Source of the DNA: an uncultured Nitrospirota bacterium
GTDB lineage: Bacteria > Nitrospirota > Nitrospiria > Nitrospirales > UBA8639
DNA length: 64,000 bases
Direction: 5' to 3'
Assembly (NCBI GenBank): GCA_937139405.1
Contig: CAKZPV010000048.1
Coordinates: forward strand, 124,001 to 188,000
Positions 47,047 to 55,671 of this stretch are shown one piece after another. Both the position numbers and the translations under genes were made by a program. Every line of letters begins with the position of its first letter. The first letter of the stretch is position 1. The notes under the pieces are model-generated. The model searched no databases. It saw nothing but the letters and a program-made list of their open reading frames with translations, and was not told the DNA's origin.

Positions 47047-47859
47047 TCAAAGACGATAAGCCTTGGCCACACCTCTCTTGGCTATCCAATCTATAACCTG
47101 GGGCACACACAGCTTCACCCATCGCCCCAATTTCCCTCTTAAAGAGGTAATCACCAAGCGTTTGCGGTGGATCATCGCTTTGATAATGATAGCAGCACAG
47201 GTCTCCGCACTTAAAAATGAGGCATGATCCTGGAGGAGTCGACCTGCCGGTTTTCCATCAGCGCCTAAACTTCGGGCATGAATTTCAGACTGCACAAAAT
47301 CAGGCGCGACGATGGTGACACTCACCCCAGTACCAGCCATCTCAATTCGTAATGACTCAAAAAAACCATTCATCGCATGCTTGCTTGCACTATAGATGGC
47401 ATGAAAGGGAACCCCAGTGAAACTCGCCACGCTGGAGATCGCCACAATACGACCCTGCGTTTGCTTCAGAAACGGCAAGGCAAATTTTGTGCAATACACA
47501 CTCCCCATAAAGTTCACATCCATAAGATTTTGGAATCGCGACACCTCCTGCACGTCCTCCACGGTCGCCCACATTGACATGCCCGCGTTATTCACGAGCA
47601 CATCGATCTTAGAAAATTTGTCAATGGCGGCGTGAACCATGGCTTCACAGGCACACGAATCAGTGACATCGGTTGGCACCACCAATGTTGTCGCTCCCAC
47701 ACGTTCACAGGCTTCAGCCACCTCTTCTAATTGTGCGCGATCCCTCGCGACCAAAACCAACTTGTGAGATTGCGGAGCTAAGGCTAAGGCCAGAGCCTTC
47801 CCAATACCAGCGGACGCCCCGGTAATAATGATGACGTGATCTTTCCATTGATGTGGCAT
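47047..47859 (-). CDS. Short-chain dehydrogenase/reductase
   Basis: 270 residues with a Rossmann fold. The NAD(P) motif is ITGASAGIGKALALALA, followed by NNAGMSMW, the catalytic Ser near IVAISSVASFTG and the Y-x-x-x-K pair YSASKHAMNGF. A C-terminal extension after about residue 220 is basic and may contact membrane. The substrate is not known. It stands alone, facing away from the deaminase gene. Confidence 0.9.
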   Translation of the reverse strand: MPHQWKDHVIIITGASAGIGKALALALAPQSHKLVLVARDRAQLEEVAEACERVGATTLVVPTDVTDSCACEAMVHAAIDKFSKIDVLVNNAGMSMWATVEDVQEVSRFQNLMDVNFMGSVYCTKFALPFLKQTQGRIVAISSVASFTGVPFHAIYSASKHAMNGFFESLRIEMAGTGVSVTIVAPDFVQSEIHARSLGADGKPAGRLLQDHASFLSAETCAAIIIKAMIHRKRLVITSLRGKLGRWVKLCVPQVIDWIAKRGVAKAYRL

Positions 47860-48023
47860 GGCTTATCCTAAAATCTTTTAATAACCCAATCAGACTGCTA
47901 CAATTTTGAATAAGCGTAGCATGAGTACAATCTTCATCAAAATATGCTGGTCTTCAACGAATTTTTCCGTTTCGGCAACAAGGGTCAAACTTCTTTTCTC
48001 AAACGAAAGCCATCAACGCCCTC

Positions 48024-48638
48024 ATGAGCAGCGGCCCACAAACGTTTCCACAGTTTCACCTTGAGCTACCACAGTGGATATCCGATTTCTTCCAGCAACA
48101 GCCCACCAAATTCCCCACCCCAGAAGCACGTATGAGTCTCGTCACCACTCTGTCGAAACTCAATATCGAAGAAGGCACAGGTGGGCCTTTCGGAGCTGGG
48201 ATATTTAGAACGGATACGCATCAACTGATCGCCCCTGGAGTCAATCTTGTCCTCTCATCTCACAGTTCTCTGGCTCATGCAGAAATCGTGGCGATCATGC
48301 TTGCCCAGCAAATATATGGAACGCATGACTTAGGTGCAAATAATCTTCCTCCCCACGAACTGGTAACCAGTTGTGAACCCTGTGCCATGTGCCTCGGAGC
48401 AATTTGCTGGTCAGGTGTTCGCCATCTGGTCTGTGGGGCGAAAGGAAGCGATGCTGAAGCCATCGGATTTGATGAAGGGCCCAAGCCTCAAAACTGGACG
48501 ACCGGTCTTGAAGCACGTGGGATTTCAGTCACTCTTAATATAGAGCGCCCGAATGCCGCTCAAGTCTTGAAAAATTACGTCGAACAAGGTGGAGAGATGT
48601 ATAACAGCAGACAAGGATCGATTGACGCGTCCCGCTAA
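48024..48638 (+). CDS. Nucleoside/guanine deaminase-like protein
   Basis: 204 residues. The zinc motif of the cytidine/deoxycytidylate deaminase fold is intact: HAEIVAIM (HAE) and SCEPCAMCLGAICWSG (PCxxC). GGPFGAGIF supplies the substrate loop. The length exceeds TadA and resembles guanine deaminases of the GuaD type. Deamination of guanine or a related base is likely. The ROK kinase gene starts 12 bp later. Confidence 0.8.
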   Translation: MSSGPQTFPQFHLELPQWISDFFQQQPTKFPTPEARMSLVTTLSKLNIEEGTGGPFGAGIFRTDTHQLIAPGVNLVLSSHSSLAHAEIVAIMLAQQIYGTHDLGANNLPPHELVTSCEPCAMCLGAICWSGVRHLVCGAKGSDAEAIGFDEGPKPQNWTTGLEARGISVTLNIERPNAAQVLKNYVEQGGEMYNSRQGSIDASR

Positions 48639-48650
48639 GGAGAATGACCT

Positions 48651-49457
48651 ATGGCATCGTCCCCAAAACGCAATTCAGCAATGACTCAACCCGTCACCCT
48701 CGCAATTGATATTGGCGGGTCGGGAATCAAAGGAATTCTTCTCAGTCCAACAGGACAACCTATGGGTGACCGTCTGCGAATCGCGACACCACAACCATCC
48801 ACCCCACAGGCGATACTGACGGGCATTTCGGAACTCGTGATTGGATTAGGAAAATTTGACCGAGTCTCCGTAGGGTTCCCTGGCGTCATTCAACGAGGAC
48901 GGATCAAAACAGCACCGAACTTGGATTCATCCTGGCCAGGTACCTATTTAGTCAAAGATCTTGAACGCCAACTGAAAAAACCTGTTCGTGCCGCCAATGA
49001 TGCCGATGTCCAAGGCTTCGGTGCGATTAAAGGAAAAGGGGTGGAGCTCGTCATTACTCTGGGAACGGGATTTGGAACCGCGCTCTTTATTAATGGAGCC
49101 CTCGTACCCAACTTAGAAATTGCCCACCATCCCTTTCGTAAAGGAAAAACGTATGAGGATGAATTAGGCGCGGCCGCTCTCAAAAAGGTCGGGAAAAAGA
49201 AATGGAATCAACGACTCACCAAAGCCATAGAAACCTTAGACCGCGTGATTAATTATGACCGTCTCTATCTTGGCGGTGGCAATGCGAAAAAAGTGACGAT
49301 CGATTTGCCACCGAATGTGACCACCGTTTCAAATGTGGCAGGCCTCTTAGGGGGAATCGCACTGTGGGCTGATGGCCCTGCGCAAATCTCTTCTACGACG
49401 AAACGATCCCAAATGAAAACCAAGAACAAACCATCACAAGCAAAATCTCAATCTTAA
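48651..49457 (+). CDS. ppgK: ROK-family polyphosphate glucokinase
   Basis: 268 residues. AAGGAG precedes the ATG. The phosphate loops are AIDIGGSGIKGILL and the ELVITLGTGFGTALF segment; VSVGFPGVIQRGRI and a catalytic Asp in ANDADVQGFGA are typical of PpgK enzymes. PpgK phosphorylates glucose from polyphosphate or ATP. A lysine-rich tail ends the protein. It pairs functionally with polyphosphate metabolism, represented by Ppx/GppA at 8 kb. Confidence 0.85.
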   Translation: MASSPKRNSAMTQPVTLAIDIGGSGIKGILLSPTGQPMGDRLRIATPQPSTPQAILTGISELVIGLGKFDRVSVGFPGVIQRGRIKTAPNLDSSWPGTYLVKDLERQLKKPVRAANDADVQGFGAIKGKGVELVITLGTGFGTALFINGALVPNLEIAHHPFRKGKTYEDELGAAALKKVGKKKWNQRLTKAIETLDRVINYDRLYLGGGNAKKVTIDLPPNVTTVSNVAGLLGGIALWADGPAQISSTTKRSQMKTKNKPSQAKSQS

Positions 49458-49537
49458 TACAACACCTAAAATTCCTCTCCTGATTGAGGAACCATCAGCT
49501 TGCATTCTTACCCTGGCATCTAGACAATCCCTTAGAA

Positions 49538-49927
49538 ATGACACCATACGGATTACCACAACTCCTCTGGGTTGGCCTGGGCGGATTCCTGGGTTCCATC
49601 AGCCGCTTTGTCATGGCTGGAGCCTTGAATCGATTCAGCCCGGTCGTGGGATTTCCAGTTGGAACGCTGACGGTTAACATACTTGGATGTTTCCTGATTG
49701 GCCTACTCCATGGACTCGCGGAAACACGATCTCTGCTCGGACCTGACATTAGAATTTTTCTCTTCATCGGTGTGTTAGGCGGCTTCACGACCTATTCAAC
49801 ATTTGGATTTGAATCCTTCGCTCTCCTCAAAGACGGCGCCATCCTCAAAGCTTCCGCGAATATTGTCCTCCATGTTTTCGTCGGCCTCGCCGCTGTCTGG
49901 CTTGGCGACACCCTCGGCCGCTTGTAA
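49538..49927 (+). CDS. crcB: Fluoride channel FluC/CrcB
   Basis: 129 residues from the ATG at 49538; the frame also opens at a TTG 54 bases earlier. Four membrane helices and the family motifs are seen: GGFLGSISRFV, GTLTVNILGCFLIGLLHG and the GFTTYSTFGFE fluoride-path segment. It forms a dimeric fluoride exporter. No fluoride riboswitch was recognised upstream. Confidence 0.9.
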   Translation: MTPYGLPQLLWVGLGGFLGSISRFVMAGALNRFSPVVGFPVGTLTVNILGCFLIGLLHGLAETRSLLGPDIRIFLFIGVLGGFTTYSTFGFESFALLKDGAILKASANIVLHVFVGLAAVWLGDTLGRL

Positions 49928-50015
49928 CATTCATTTCCTCTTGGCGAAGAATGGGCAAACAGGGTACAACCATGTGTCAGTGTTGTGATGATGTTGTTTC
50001 TCTGCGAACACACTT

Positions 50016-52841
50016 ATGCCACAAAAAAAGAAAACCTCATCTAAATCCCCATCCCCGCATGCCGAACTGATTATTGAAGGGGCTCGGCAAAATAATCTCA
50101 AGAATATTTCTCTTAGCATCCCGCACAACGCCGTCACGGTCATTACTGGCGTCTCCGGGTCGGGAAAATCGTCGTTAGCCTTCGACACGCTCTTCGCGGA
50201 AGGCCAATGGCGCTATGTGGAATCGCTCTCCTCCTATACCCGCATGTTTCTAGACCGCGTCAAACGCCCGGATGTAGACCGACTCACCAATATCCGTCCC
50301 TCAATTGCTTTAGAACAAAAAAACCCGATTCGAACCTCACGTTCGACGGTTGGGACCACCAGTGAAATTTCCGATTATCTTCGATTACTCTTTGCCAAAA
50401 TCGGACGTTTGACCTGCCCCCACTGCAAGATGGAAGCGGTCGCCCAACATCCCACAACAGTTGCTCTAGATTTGCTTGATCGATTTTCCACACAACGCGC
50501 CCTGATCTGCTTTCCTAAACCTATGCCTCACCCCGATGCGCTTGAATCCATGAAAACGTCCCTTCTCAAACAGGGGTTCATTCGTGTTGTTATCAACAAC
50601 CAATTGATGAACCTCAACACAGACACTTTTCCTATCGCTCTGCCATCAGAAATATCCGTCGTCGTTGATCGTCTCACCTTGGAGCCAGATTCACGAAGTC
50701 GGTTAGTCGAAGCCTTGGAATCGGCCTATCGCGAAAGCGAAGGCCAAGCCAGCGTCATCATCGGAAATGACCCACCTTTGGTCTTTAGTTCCCATCTCTC
50801 CTGTCCAGGATGCAACCGAACTTTTCCCACGCCGCGCCCCGTGTCCTTTTCTTTCAATCATCCACTGGGGGCCTGTCCCGAATGCAAAGGATTTGGGAAT
50901 ATTTTGCGCTATGACGAACACCTGCTCATTCCCGACCCCGAAAAGTCCCTACTCGACGGTCTGGTCGAACCCTGGACCAAGCCCTCTAACCGTTGGTGGC
51001 AGAAAGAAATGATCAAAGCATTTAAGAAGAGAGGGCTTGACGAAACAACACCCTACCACCGACTCACCGAAGGCGAACGAGATCTCATTTGGAAAGGCGA
51101 GGGAAAGCTCGAGGGGATCCATGATTTTTTTGAATACTTAGAAAGTAAGCGCTACAAGATGCATGTTCGAGTCTTCCTGAGTCGCTATCGCAGTCCTTCT
51201 CCCTGCACCAACTGCCAAGGAACACGCTTACGACCGGAAGCCCTGATGGTGAAAATCCATCAATGCCACATTCATGAGGTATCCGGGTGGTCGCTATCAG
51301 ATCTGCAAACATGGCTTCAATCGTTACCGCTGCGAGAATTTGAAGATGCCATTGCCACCGATCTGTTGAAGGCGTTGCAGTCGAAACTCTCATTTCTCCT
51401 GAGAGTGGGGCTAGACTATCTGACGTTGAATCGGGAAATGCGGACCCTATCCGGGGGGGAAGCTCAGCGCATTCATCTGGCGACGCAATTAGGCAGTCAG
51501 CTCGTGGGCACACAATATGTCTTAGACGAACCAACGATTGGCCTCCATCCACGAGACACCGAGGCCATGGGCTTGATTCTCCGAGAGTTAGCGGAAAGAG
51601 GAAATACCGTCATCGTCGTGGAGCATGATCCTCAGATCATTCAGCAGGCAAACTACATCGTTGAGATGGGGCCGCAATCAGGCGATCAAGGTGGAGAAGT
51701 GGTATGTGCTGCCCCCTATAAAACTTTCCTCAAACATCCTCAGGCCCTGACCGCACAATATTTGCGCGAGGAACGAACGATTGCCCTTCCCACGAAACGT
51801 CGAGTAGGAAGTGGAAAGAAACTACAGTTCACAGGTGTATGCGAACAAAACCTTAAAAATCTCACGGTCGATATTCCGCTTGGTAGACTCATTTGTGTAA
51901 CCGGTCCTTCAGGCTCAGGGAAAAGCACGTTGGTCGAAGCCACCATCTATGCCGCCCTTGCGCGTTTTTTCAAGGTTGGCACACCGCCACAACCCGACCT
52001 AGAGAGCATAACTGGAACCGAACATCTCCGAACCGTCTGTCTTATCGACCAAGAACCCATCGGGAAAACTCCGCGCTCTAATCCCATCACCTACTTGAAG
52101 GCCTATCAAGACATTCGAACGTTATTTGCACAATCCAGAGAAGCCTGTGCACATCGACTCACACCCGCACACTTTTCCTTTAATACTGGGAAAGGCCGAT
52201 GCGGCAAATGCCAGGGCAATGGCTATGAAAAATTAGAAATGTATTTTCTGGCAGACATGTATGTCCCCTGCGCAGAATGCGAAGGCAAACGATTCAAGGA
52301 CAAGATTTTACAAGTCCACATCAAAGGGCATTCAATCCACGATGTGCTCAATCTCACGGTTGACAAAGCCATTAATTTCTTCGAGACCTCCTGCCCATCA
52401 TCCCTCAAAGGCTTGCGAGTGCTCAAACAGCTCGGCTTGGGCTACCTCACATTAGGCCAGCCAGCCAATACCCTGTCCGGGGGCGAAACACAACGACTTA
52501 AAATCGCCAGAGAATTAGCCAACACCCCCAAACGATCATCCGCACCGACATCACACAAAGGTGCCCTCTATATCTTGGACGAACCCACCCGTGGGTTGCA
52601 TTTGGAAGATATCACGCGTCTGTTAACAGTCTTGAATCAACTGGTCGAGGAAGGAAATACCGTCTTAGTCGTAGAGCATCACTTAGACGTCATCAAAAGC
52701 GCAGATTGGGTCATCGACCTAGGTCCAGGCGGTGGCGAATCCGGCGGCCACATCGTCGCTGAAGGAACCCCCGAAGACATAGCTAAGAATCCTAAATCAC
52801 TCACAGGGAAATATCTGAAGCCTCTGCTTGTTTTAAACTAG
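50016..52841 (+). CDS. uvrA: UvrA-type excinuclease ABC subunit (possible paralogue)
   Basis: 941 residues with two ABC modules. Walker A motifs are GVSGSGKSSLAFDTLFAEG (about residue 43) and GPSGSGKSTLVEA (about 629). Signatures are LSGGEAQRIHLATQLGS and TLSGGETQRLKIARELA. Two Zn modules are present: CPGC/CPEC near 265-290 and CGKC/CAEC near 730-755. The length is normal for UvrA. The N-terminal segments SYTRMFLDRV and RPSIALEQKN differ from those of canonical UvrA, so it could be a second copy; the rest of the genome must tell. Confidence 0.85.
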   Translation: MPQKKKTSSKSPSPHAELIIEGARQNNLKNISLSIPHNAVTVITGVSGSGKSSLAFDTLFAEGQWRYVESLSSYTRMFLDRVKRPDVDRLTNIRPSIALEQKNPIRTSRSTVGTTSEISDYLRLLFAKIGRLTCPHCKMEAVAQHPTTVALDLLDRFSTQRALICFPKPMPHPDALESMKTSLLKQGFIRVVINNQLMNLNTDTFPIALPSEISVVVDRLTLEPDSRSRLVEALESAYRESEGQASVIIGNDPPLVFSSHLSCPGCNRTFPTPRPVSFSFNHPLGACPECKGFGNILRYDEHLLIPDPEKSLLDGLVEPWTKPSNRWWQKEMIKAFKKRGLDETTPYHRLTEGERDLIWKGEGKLEGIHDFFEYLESKRYKMHVRVFLSRYRSPSPCTNCQGTRLRPEALMVKIHQCHIHEVSGWSLSDLQTWLQSLPLREFEDAIATDLLKALQSKLSFLLRVGLDYLTLNREMRTLSGGEAQRIHLATQLGSQLVGTQYVLDEPTIGLHPRDTEAMGLILRELAERGNTVIVVEHDPQIIQQANYIVEMGPQSGDQGGEVVCAAPYKTFLKHPQALTAQYLREERTIALPTKRRVGSGKKLQFTGVCEQNLKNLTVDIPLGRLICVTGPSGSGKSTLVEATIYAALARFFKVGTPPQPDLESITGTEHLRTVCLIDQEPIGKTPRSNPITYLKAYQDIRTLFAQSREACAHRLTPAHFSFNTGKGRCGKCQGNGYEKLEMYFLADMYVPCAECEGKRFKDKILQVHIKGHSIHDVLNLTVDKAINFFETSCPSSLKGLRVLKQLGLGYLTLGQPANTLSGGETQRLKIARELANTPKRSSAPTSHKGALYILDEPTRGLHLEDITRLLTVLNQLVEEGNTVLVVEHHLDVIKSADWVIDLGPGGGESGGHIVAEGTPEDIAKNPKSLTGKYLKPLLVLN

Positions 52842-52889
52842 GTATGCCCATGGAATTTAGCGGCTCGAGGTTCCATATGCAACGGTTTG

Positions 52890-53798
52890 TTATGTGGGGT
52901 TAACAAAGTCGTGTGATTCTCCACCATATTTGAGGCTTAATTCTTTGGCTCTTGCGATGGCGGCAACCTCACGTTTCCGAGCGTCAGGTCGGGGCAAATT
53001 GTAACGTATCACTGAAGTAGGATCAGGACCGAATGCGGCACTCAACTGACGATCGTTGCGTCCAATCTGTAGTCCAGCGGAACAGTTGTGGACGGTATTT
53101 CCAACAATAAGAGTTTCCGAATTGACAATGAAAATGTGTGACTTCCGAACAACGATCTCGACGCCATTGAGGAGCAGACGTGCACGATCAATCAAAATCT
53201 GATTGGGTGGTTGAAATGTGATTTCGATCAGAAACTTTCGTGAGGCTTCGCGGATTGTGAGGGTTTTGCCAACAAACGCAATATCCCAAATCTTTGTTCG
53301 ATAAATGAGAGTGTTATCATTGATTATGAGCAGGGGTAGATTGTATTCATCGAAAATATTTACGTGTAGAAATACTCGACCGTCTGCGTCAGATCTGACC
53401 CCTAGCAGATCCAAGTCATCGATTGTAATTGGCATTGTGATCAGAGAATGGTCTGGTGTTTTGGAGGAACACGAAAATCGGTTTCCACCAATGACAACCT
53501 GAAATTCGGATCCATGAAAGTGAAGACCAAATGGTGAAGAGACACCATGGGCTACGTTGAATGGAGAGTTGTTTGCAGATGTAATTGTATCCGGGGGCAA
53601 AAGGCCATTTGTTGCCTGCTTATGGTGACTATCGCAGAGAAGAGTCAGGTTTTCTGCTAAGTGCTCGCGGACATCGGCGAACTGTTCCATGTGGTGGTAC
53701 TCGTATAGCGGACATCCACATAGAACACAGCCAAATGCGCATCGCTGACGTACTTCTCGTTGAATAGGCAACGGCACTTCTGGACGATCATCAGGCAT
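52890..53798 (-). CDS. HNH endonuclease with C-terminal beta-rich domain
   Basis: 302 residues from the ATG at 53798; a TTG 30 bases earlier is possible. The HNH core is CVLCGCPLYEYHHMEQFAD, then HLAENLTLLCDSHHKQATNG; the paired CxxC-like and HH residues bind zinc and metal. The rest (about 90-300) is beta-rich, perhaps a binding domain, with no recognised family. The gene lies between uvrA and a non-coding stretch, on the opposite strand to both large flanking genes. Its role could be in defence or mobile-element biology; this is inference. Confidence 0.7.
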   Translation of the reverse strand: MPDDRPEVPLPIQREVRQRCAFGCVLCGCPLYEYHHMEQFADVREHLAENLTLLCDSHHKQATNGLLPPDTITSANNSPFNVAHGVSSPFGLHFHGSEFQVVIGGNRFSCSSKTPDHSLITMPITIDDLDLLGVRSDADGRVFLHVNIFDEYNLPLLIINDNTLIYRTKIWDIAFVGKTLTIREASRKFLIEITFQPPNQILIDRARLLLNGVEIVVRKSHIFIVNSETLIVGNTVHNCSAGLQIGRNDRQLSAAFGPDPTSVIRYNLPRPDARKREVAAIARAKELSLKYGGESHDFVNPT

Positions 53799-54126
53799 TA
53801 GAAGTGATCTGCCTTTCCCACATAACAATATTTTGACGGATCCACATCAGAGTCGGATCTGGAATGCTTGATCCGTATAGCACACCATTCTATGGCGACT
53901 TTGGACGGCCATCTTTCTCGAAATATTAGAGGCTATCACAGGTGGCCCTCACCCCAACCCTTCGTTCCTTTACGGACCGGAGCCTTAAAGAAAGTGGGAA
54001 TCATAGGCCGCTTTAATTGAAAGATGAAAAACTCTATCCCATAGCCTTGGCACTCTAAATTGGACAACTGCACCTGTGGCCAAGAAGAAAAACGATAGAT
54101 GACTCGGAAGGATTGTTGAGAAAGCC

Positions 54127-54145
54127 GCGAAATAAGTCAAGATTG
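54127..54145. repeat. 19-bp direct repeat, left copy
   Basis: CGAAATAAGTCAAGATTGA; it matches the right copy at 55546-55564 in 18 of 19 bases. The two copies flank the EEP nuclease gene. Confidence 0.5.
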
Positions 54146-54375
54146 AAGAGGTGTTCTTTAAGTGAAAAATTTGCGAGAAAGATGGAAAGTGGCTCTTAGC
54201 GACATTGGCTCATCAGGTCCGTTTCACCTCTCGCTTCCGACGCCTGCCACCCGCCCTCTTGTCGGACGTCCTTATCATTGCGGCGGGCCTTGTCTGAGCA
54301 AAGCGAGTTAGCACGCCCTCTTTTTCGTTGCGTCCGTCCCATCCTGATGAGGCGGGTTGGGCGTCAATGGTTTTG

Positions 54376-54424
54376 GGTCCTTTTGCCGAAACAAAAGGAC
54401 CTCGGCTGCCGGGACGAAACCCGG
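54376..54424. repeat. Two adjacent hairpins of a dispersed-element type
   Basis: GGTCCTTTTG-CCGAAA-CAAAAGGACC (54376-54401) is a perfect 10-bp stem with a 6-base loop. It is followed at once by CCGGG-ACGAAA-CCCGG (54409-54424). Both loops end in CGAAA. The arrangement resembles non-coding intergenic repeats I recall from many bacteria; its copy number here is unknown. Confidence 0.55.
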
Positions 54425-54563
54425 TAAGAAAATTCCTTTAAGGTTACAATCACTTTTATCTAAGGCCTAAAGGCTTTGGCGCATAACAGGCACGTCATTC
54501 AGCTAACCTTGCATTGAAGGATAAAAACAGTCAATAAAAGGTTTGTCTCTTCTCTTGAGACTT

Positions 54564-55373
54564 CTAGTCCTTGCTCTTGTCGATTCGGAAAGACGCCACG
54601 AAGGGCAAGTGGTCGGACACTTCCTTCCGAAATTTCTCCCTGCCCATATCCATTGTCCAATGCATGGGAAAAAGCTGGAGGGTCCCGCGAATATACTCGG
54701 TCGCAAACGTTCTCGTCATGGCAAAACCATCTAATAAATTGGCTCGACCCTTCGGCAAGATGTGCGAGAATCGGGCCTGAAGGTCCCATGAGGAAAGAAA
54801 ATTCATGATGTCATCTCCACCGAGATGATGAAAGTTACTCACATCCTCGCCCGGGATCATGTTGAAATCACCCATCAAGAGTATGTCCTCTCGCTTCTGG
54901 ACATCGCGTAGATCGGTAATGAACTGCCCAATCACTTTGCATTGCTTGTCTCGAATTTTTTGCTGGGGTGCGTTTCGGCCTGATTTAAGATGTACGGCGA
55001 TTAGAATGAAATCGAATTTTCCGATCTTCATGTCCACGACCAACGCCTTACGCTTTTTCGGATCGCCAAGATCGGAGTCCTCAATAAAGCGAGGATTCGT
55101 GGCTTTCACACCTTTTTTAAATAACACACCGATGTTGAGGTTACTTGTTTGCGGGAGCATCACACTTTCATACACACAGCCTTTTGCCGCAAGCCCGTTA
55201 ATTAATGCCTGCATGTGCGTGAAAGGCTTGACTTCGACAAGTGTGATGACCTCAGCGTCGAGGATGGCAAGACCTTCCACTTGATTCGCTAACCGCACCG
55301 GGGAAATCGTATTGTAGCCTGCCAGGTTCCATGCCGCGACCTTTGCTGTTGTATGGACAAATTTGCACAACAT
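54564..55373 (-). CDS. Endonuclease/exonuclease/phosphatase (EEP) family protein
   Basis: 269 residues with AGGAGGGA before the ATG. The EEP active-site residues are all visible: Asn in AAWNLAGYN, Glu in ITLVEVKPF, His in AVHLKSGRN, Asp and Asn in LLMGDFNMIPG and the final His in SDHLPFVA. No signal peptide is seen, so it acts in the cytoplasm. The family includes DNases, APE-type and phosphodiesterases; the substrate is unknown. The flanking 19-bp direct repeat and the neighbouring HNH nuclease suggest an accessory segment. Confidence 0.85.
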   Translation of the reverse strand: MLCKFVHTTAKVAAWNLAGYNTISPVRLANQVEGLAILDAEVITLVEVKPFTHMQALINGLAAKGCVYESVMLPQTSNLNIGVLFKKGVKATNPRFIEDSDLGDPKKRKALVVDMKIGKFDFILIAVHLKSGRNAPQQKIRDKQCKVIGQFITDLRDVQKREDILLMGDFNMIPGEDVSNFHHLGGDDIMNFLSSWDLQARFSHILPKGRANLLDGFAMTRTFATEYIRGTLQLFPMHWTMDMGREKFRKEVSDHLPFVASFRIDKSKD

Positions 55374-55545
55374 ATTGGCTCCCTCCTTTGGTGAGATGTG
55401 AAGTCACATCAGCTAGTTGTGCCTACTCAGCACTAACGACATTCTCATGTCTCTCATGTCTCCAAGAATTCTGCATAGTCAGAACATCACCTTCGCATGA
55501 AGTACATGTGAAGCACCCTAGCCTGGCGAATTCTTTGTCAATCAA

Positions 55546-55564
55546 CGAAATAAGTCAAGGTTGA
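55546..55564. repeat. 19-bp direct repeat, right copy
   Basis: CGAAATAAGTCAAGGTTGA; one mismatch to the left copy at 54127-54145. Confidence 0.5.
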
Positions 55565-55671
55565 TGCGAATGGACACACAGGTTTGGTATCTTTTCCTTT
55601 GCTGAAGTTGAACAGTCCAATCCCCCTCCCACTCCCTTTGGCAAAGGGTCTACTCAAAGGAGTCATACGCC

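Larger units (their letters stand above)
53829..54563. other. Non-coding region with hairpins, no gene
   Basis: About 735 bp between the HNH and EEP nuclease genes. It is less AT-rich than the other gaps and contains a GC-rich block (54200-54430) with the two hairpins described separately. One copy of a 19-bp direct repeat is at 54127-54145. No reading frame looks coding. Confidence 0.6.

Noticed and set aside
46884-47072. Minus-strand frame of 62 codons overlapping the end of the SDR gene
   Set aside because: No ribosome site, it overlaps the SDR C-terminus in another frame and has no recognisable homology.
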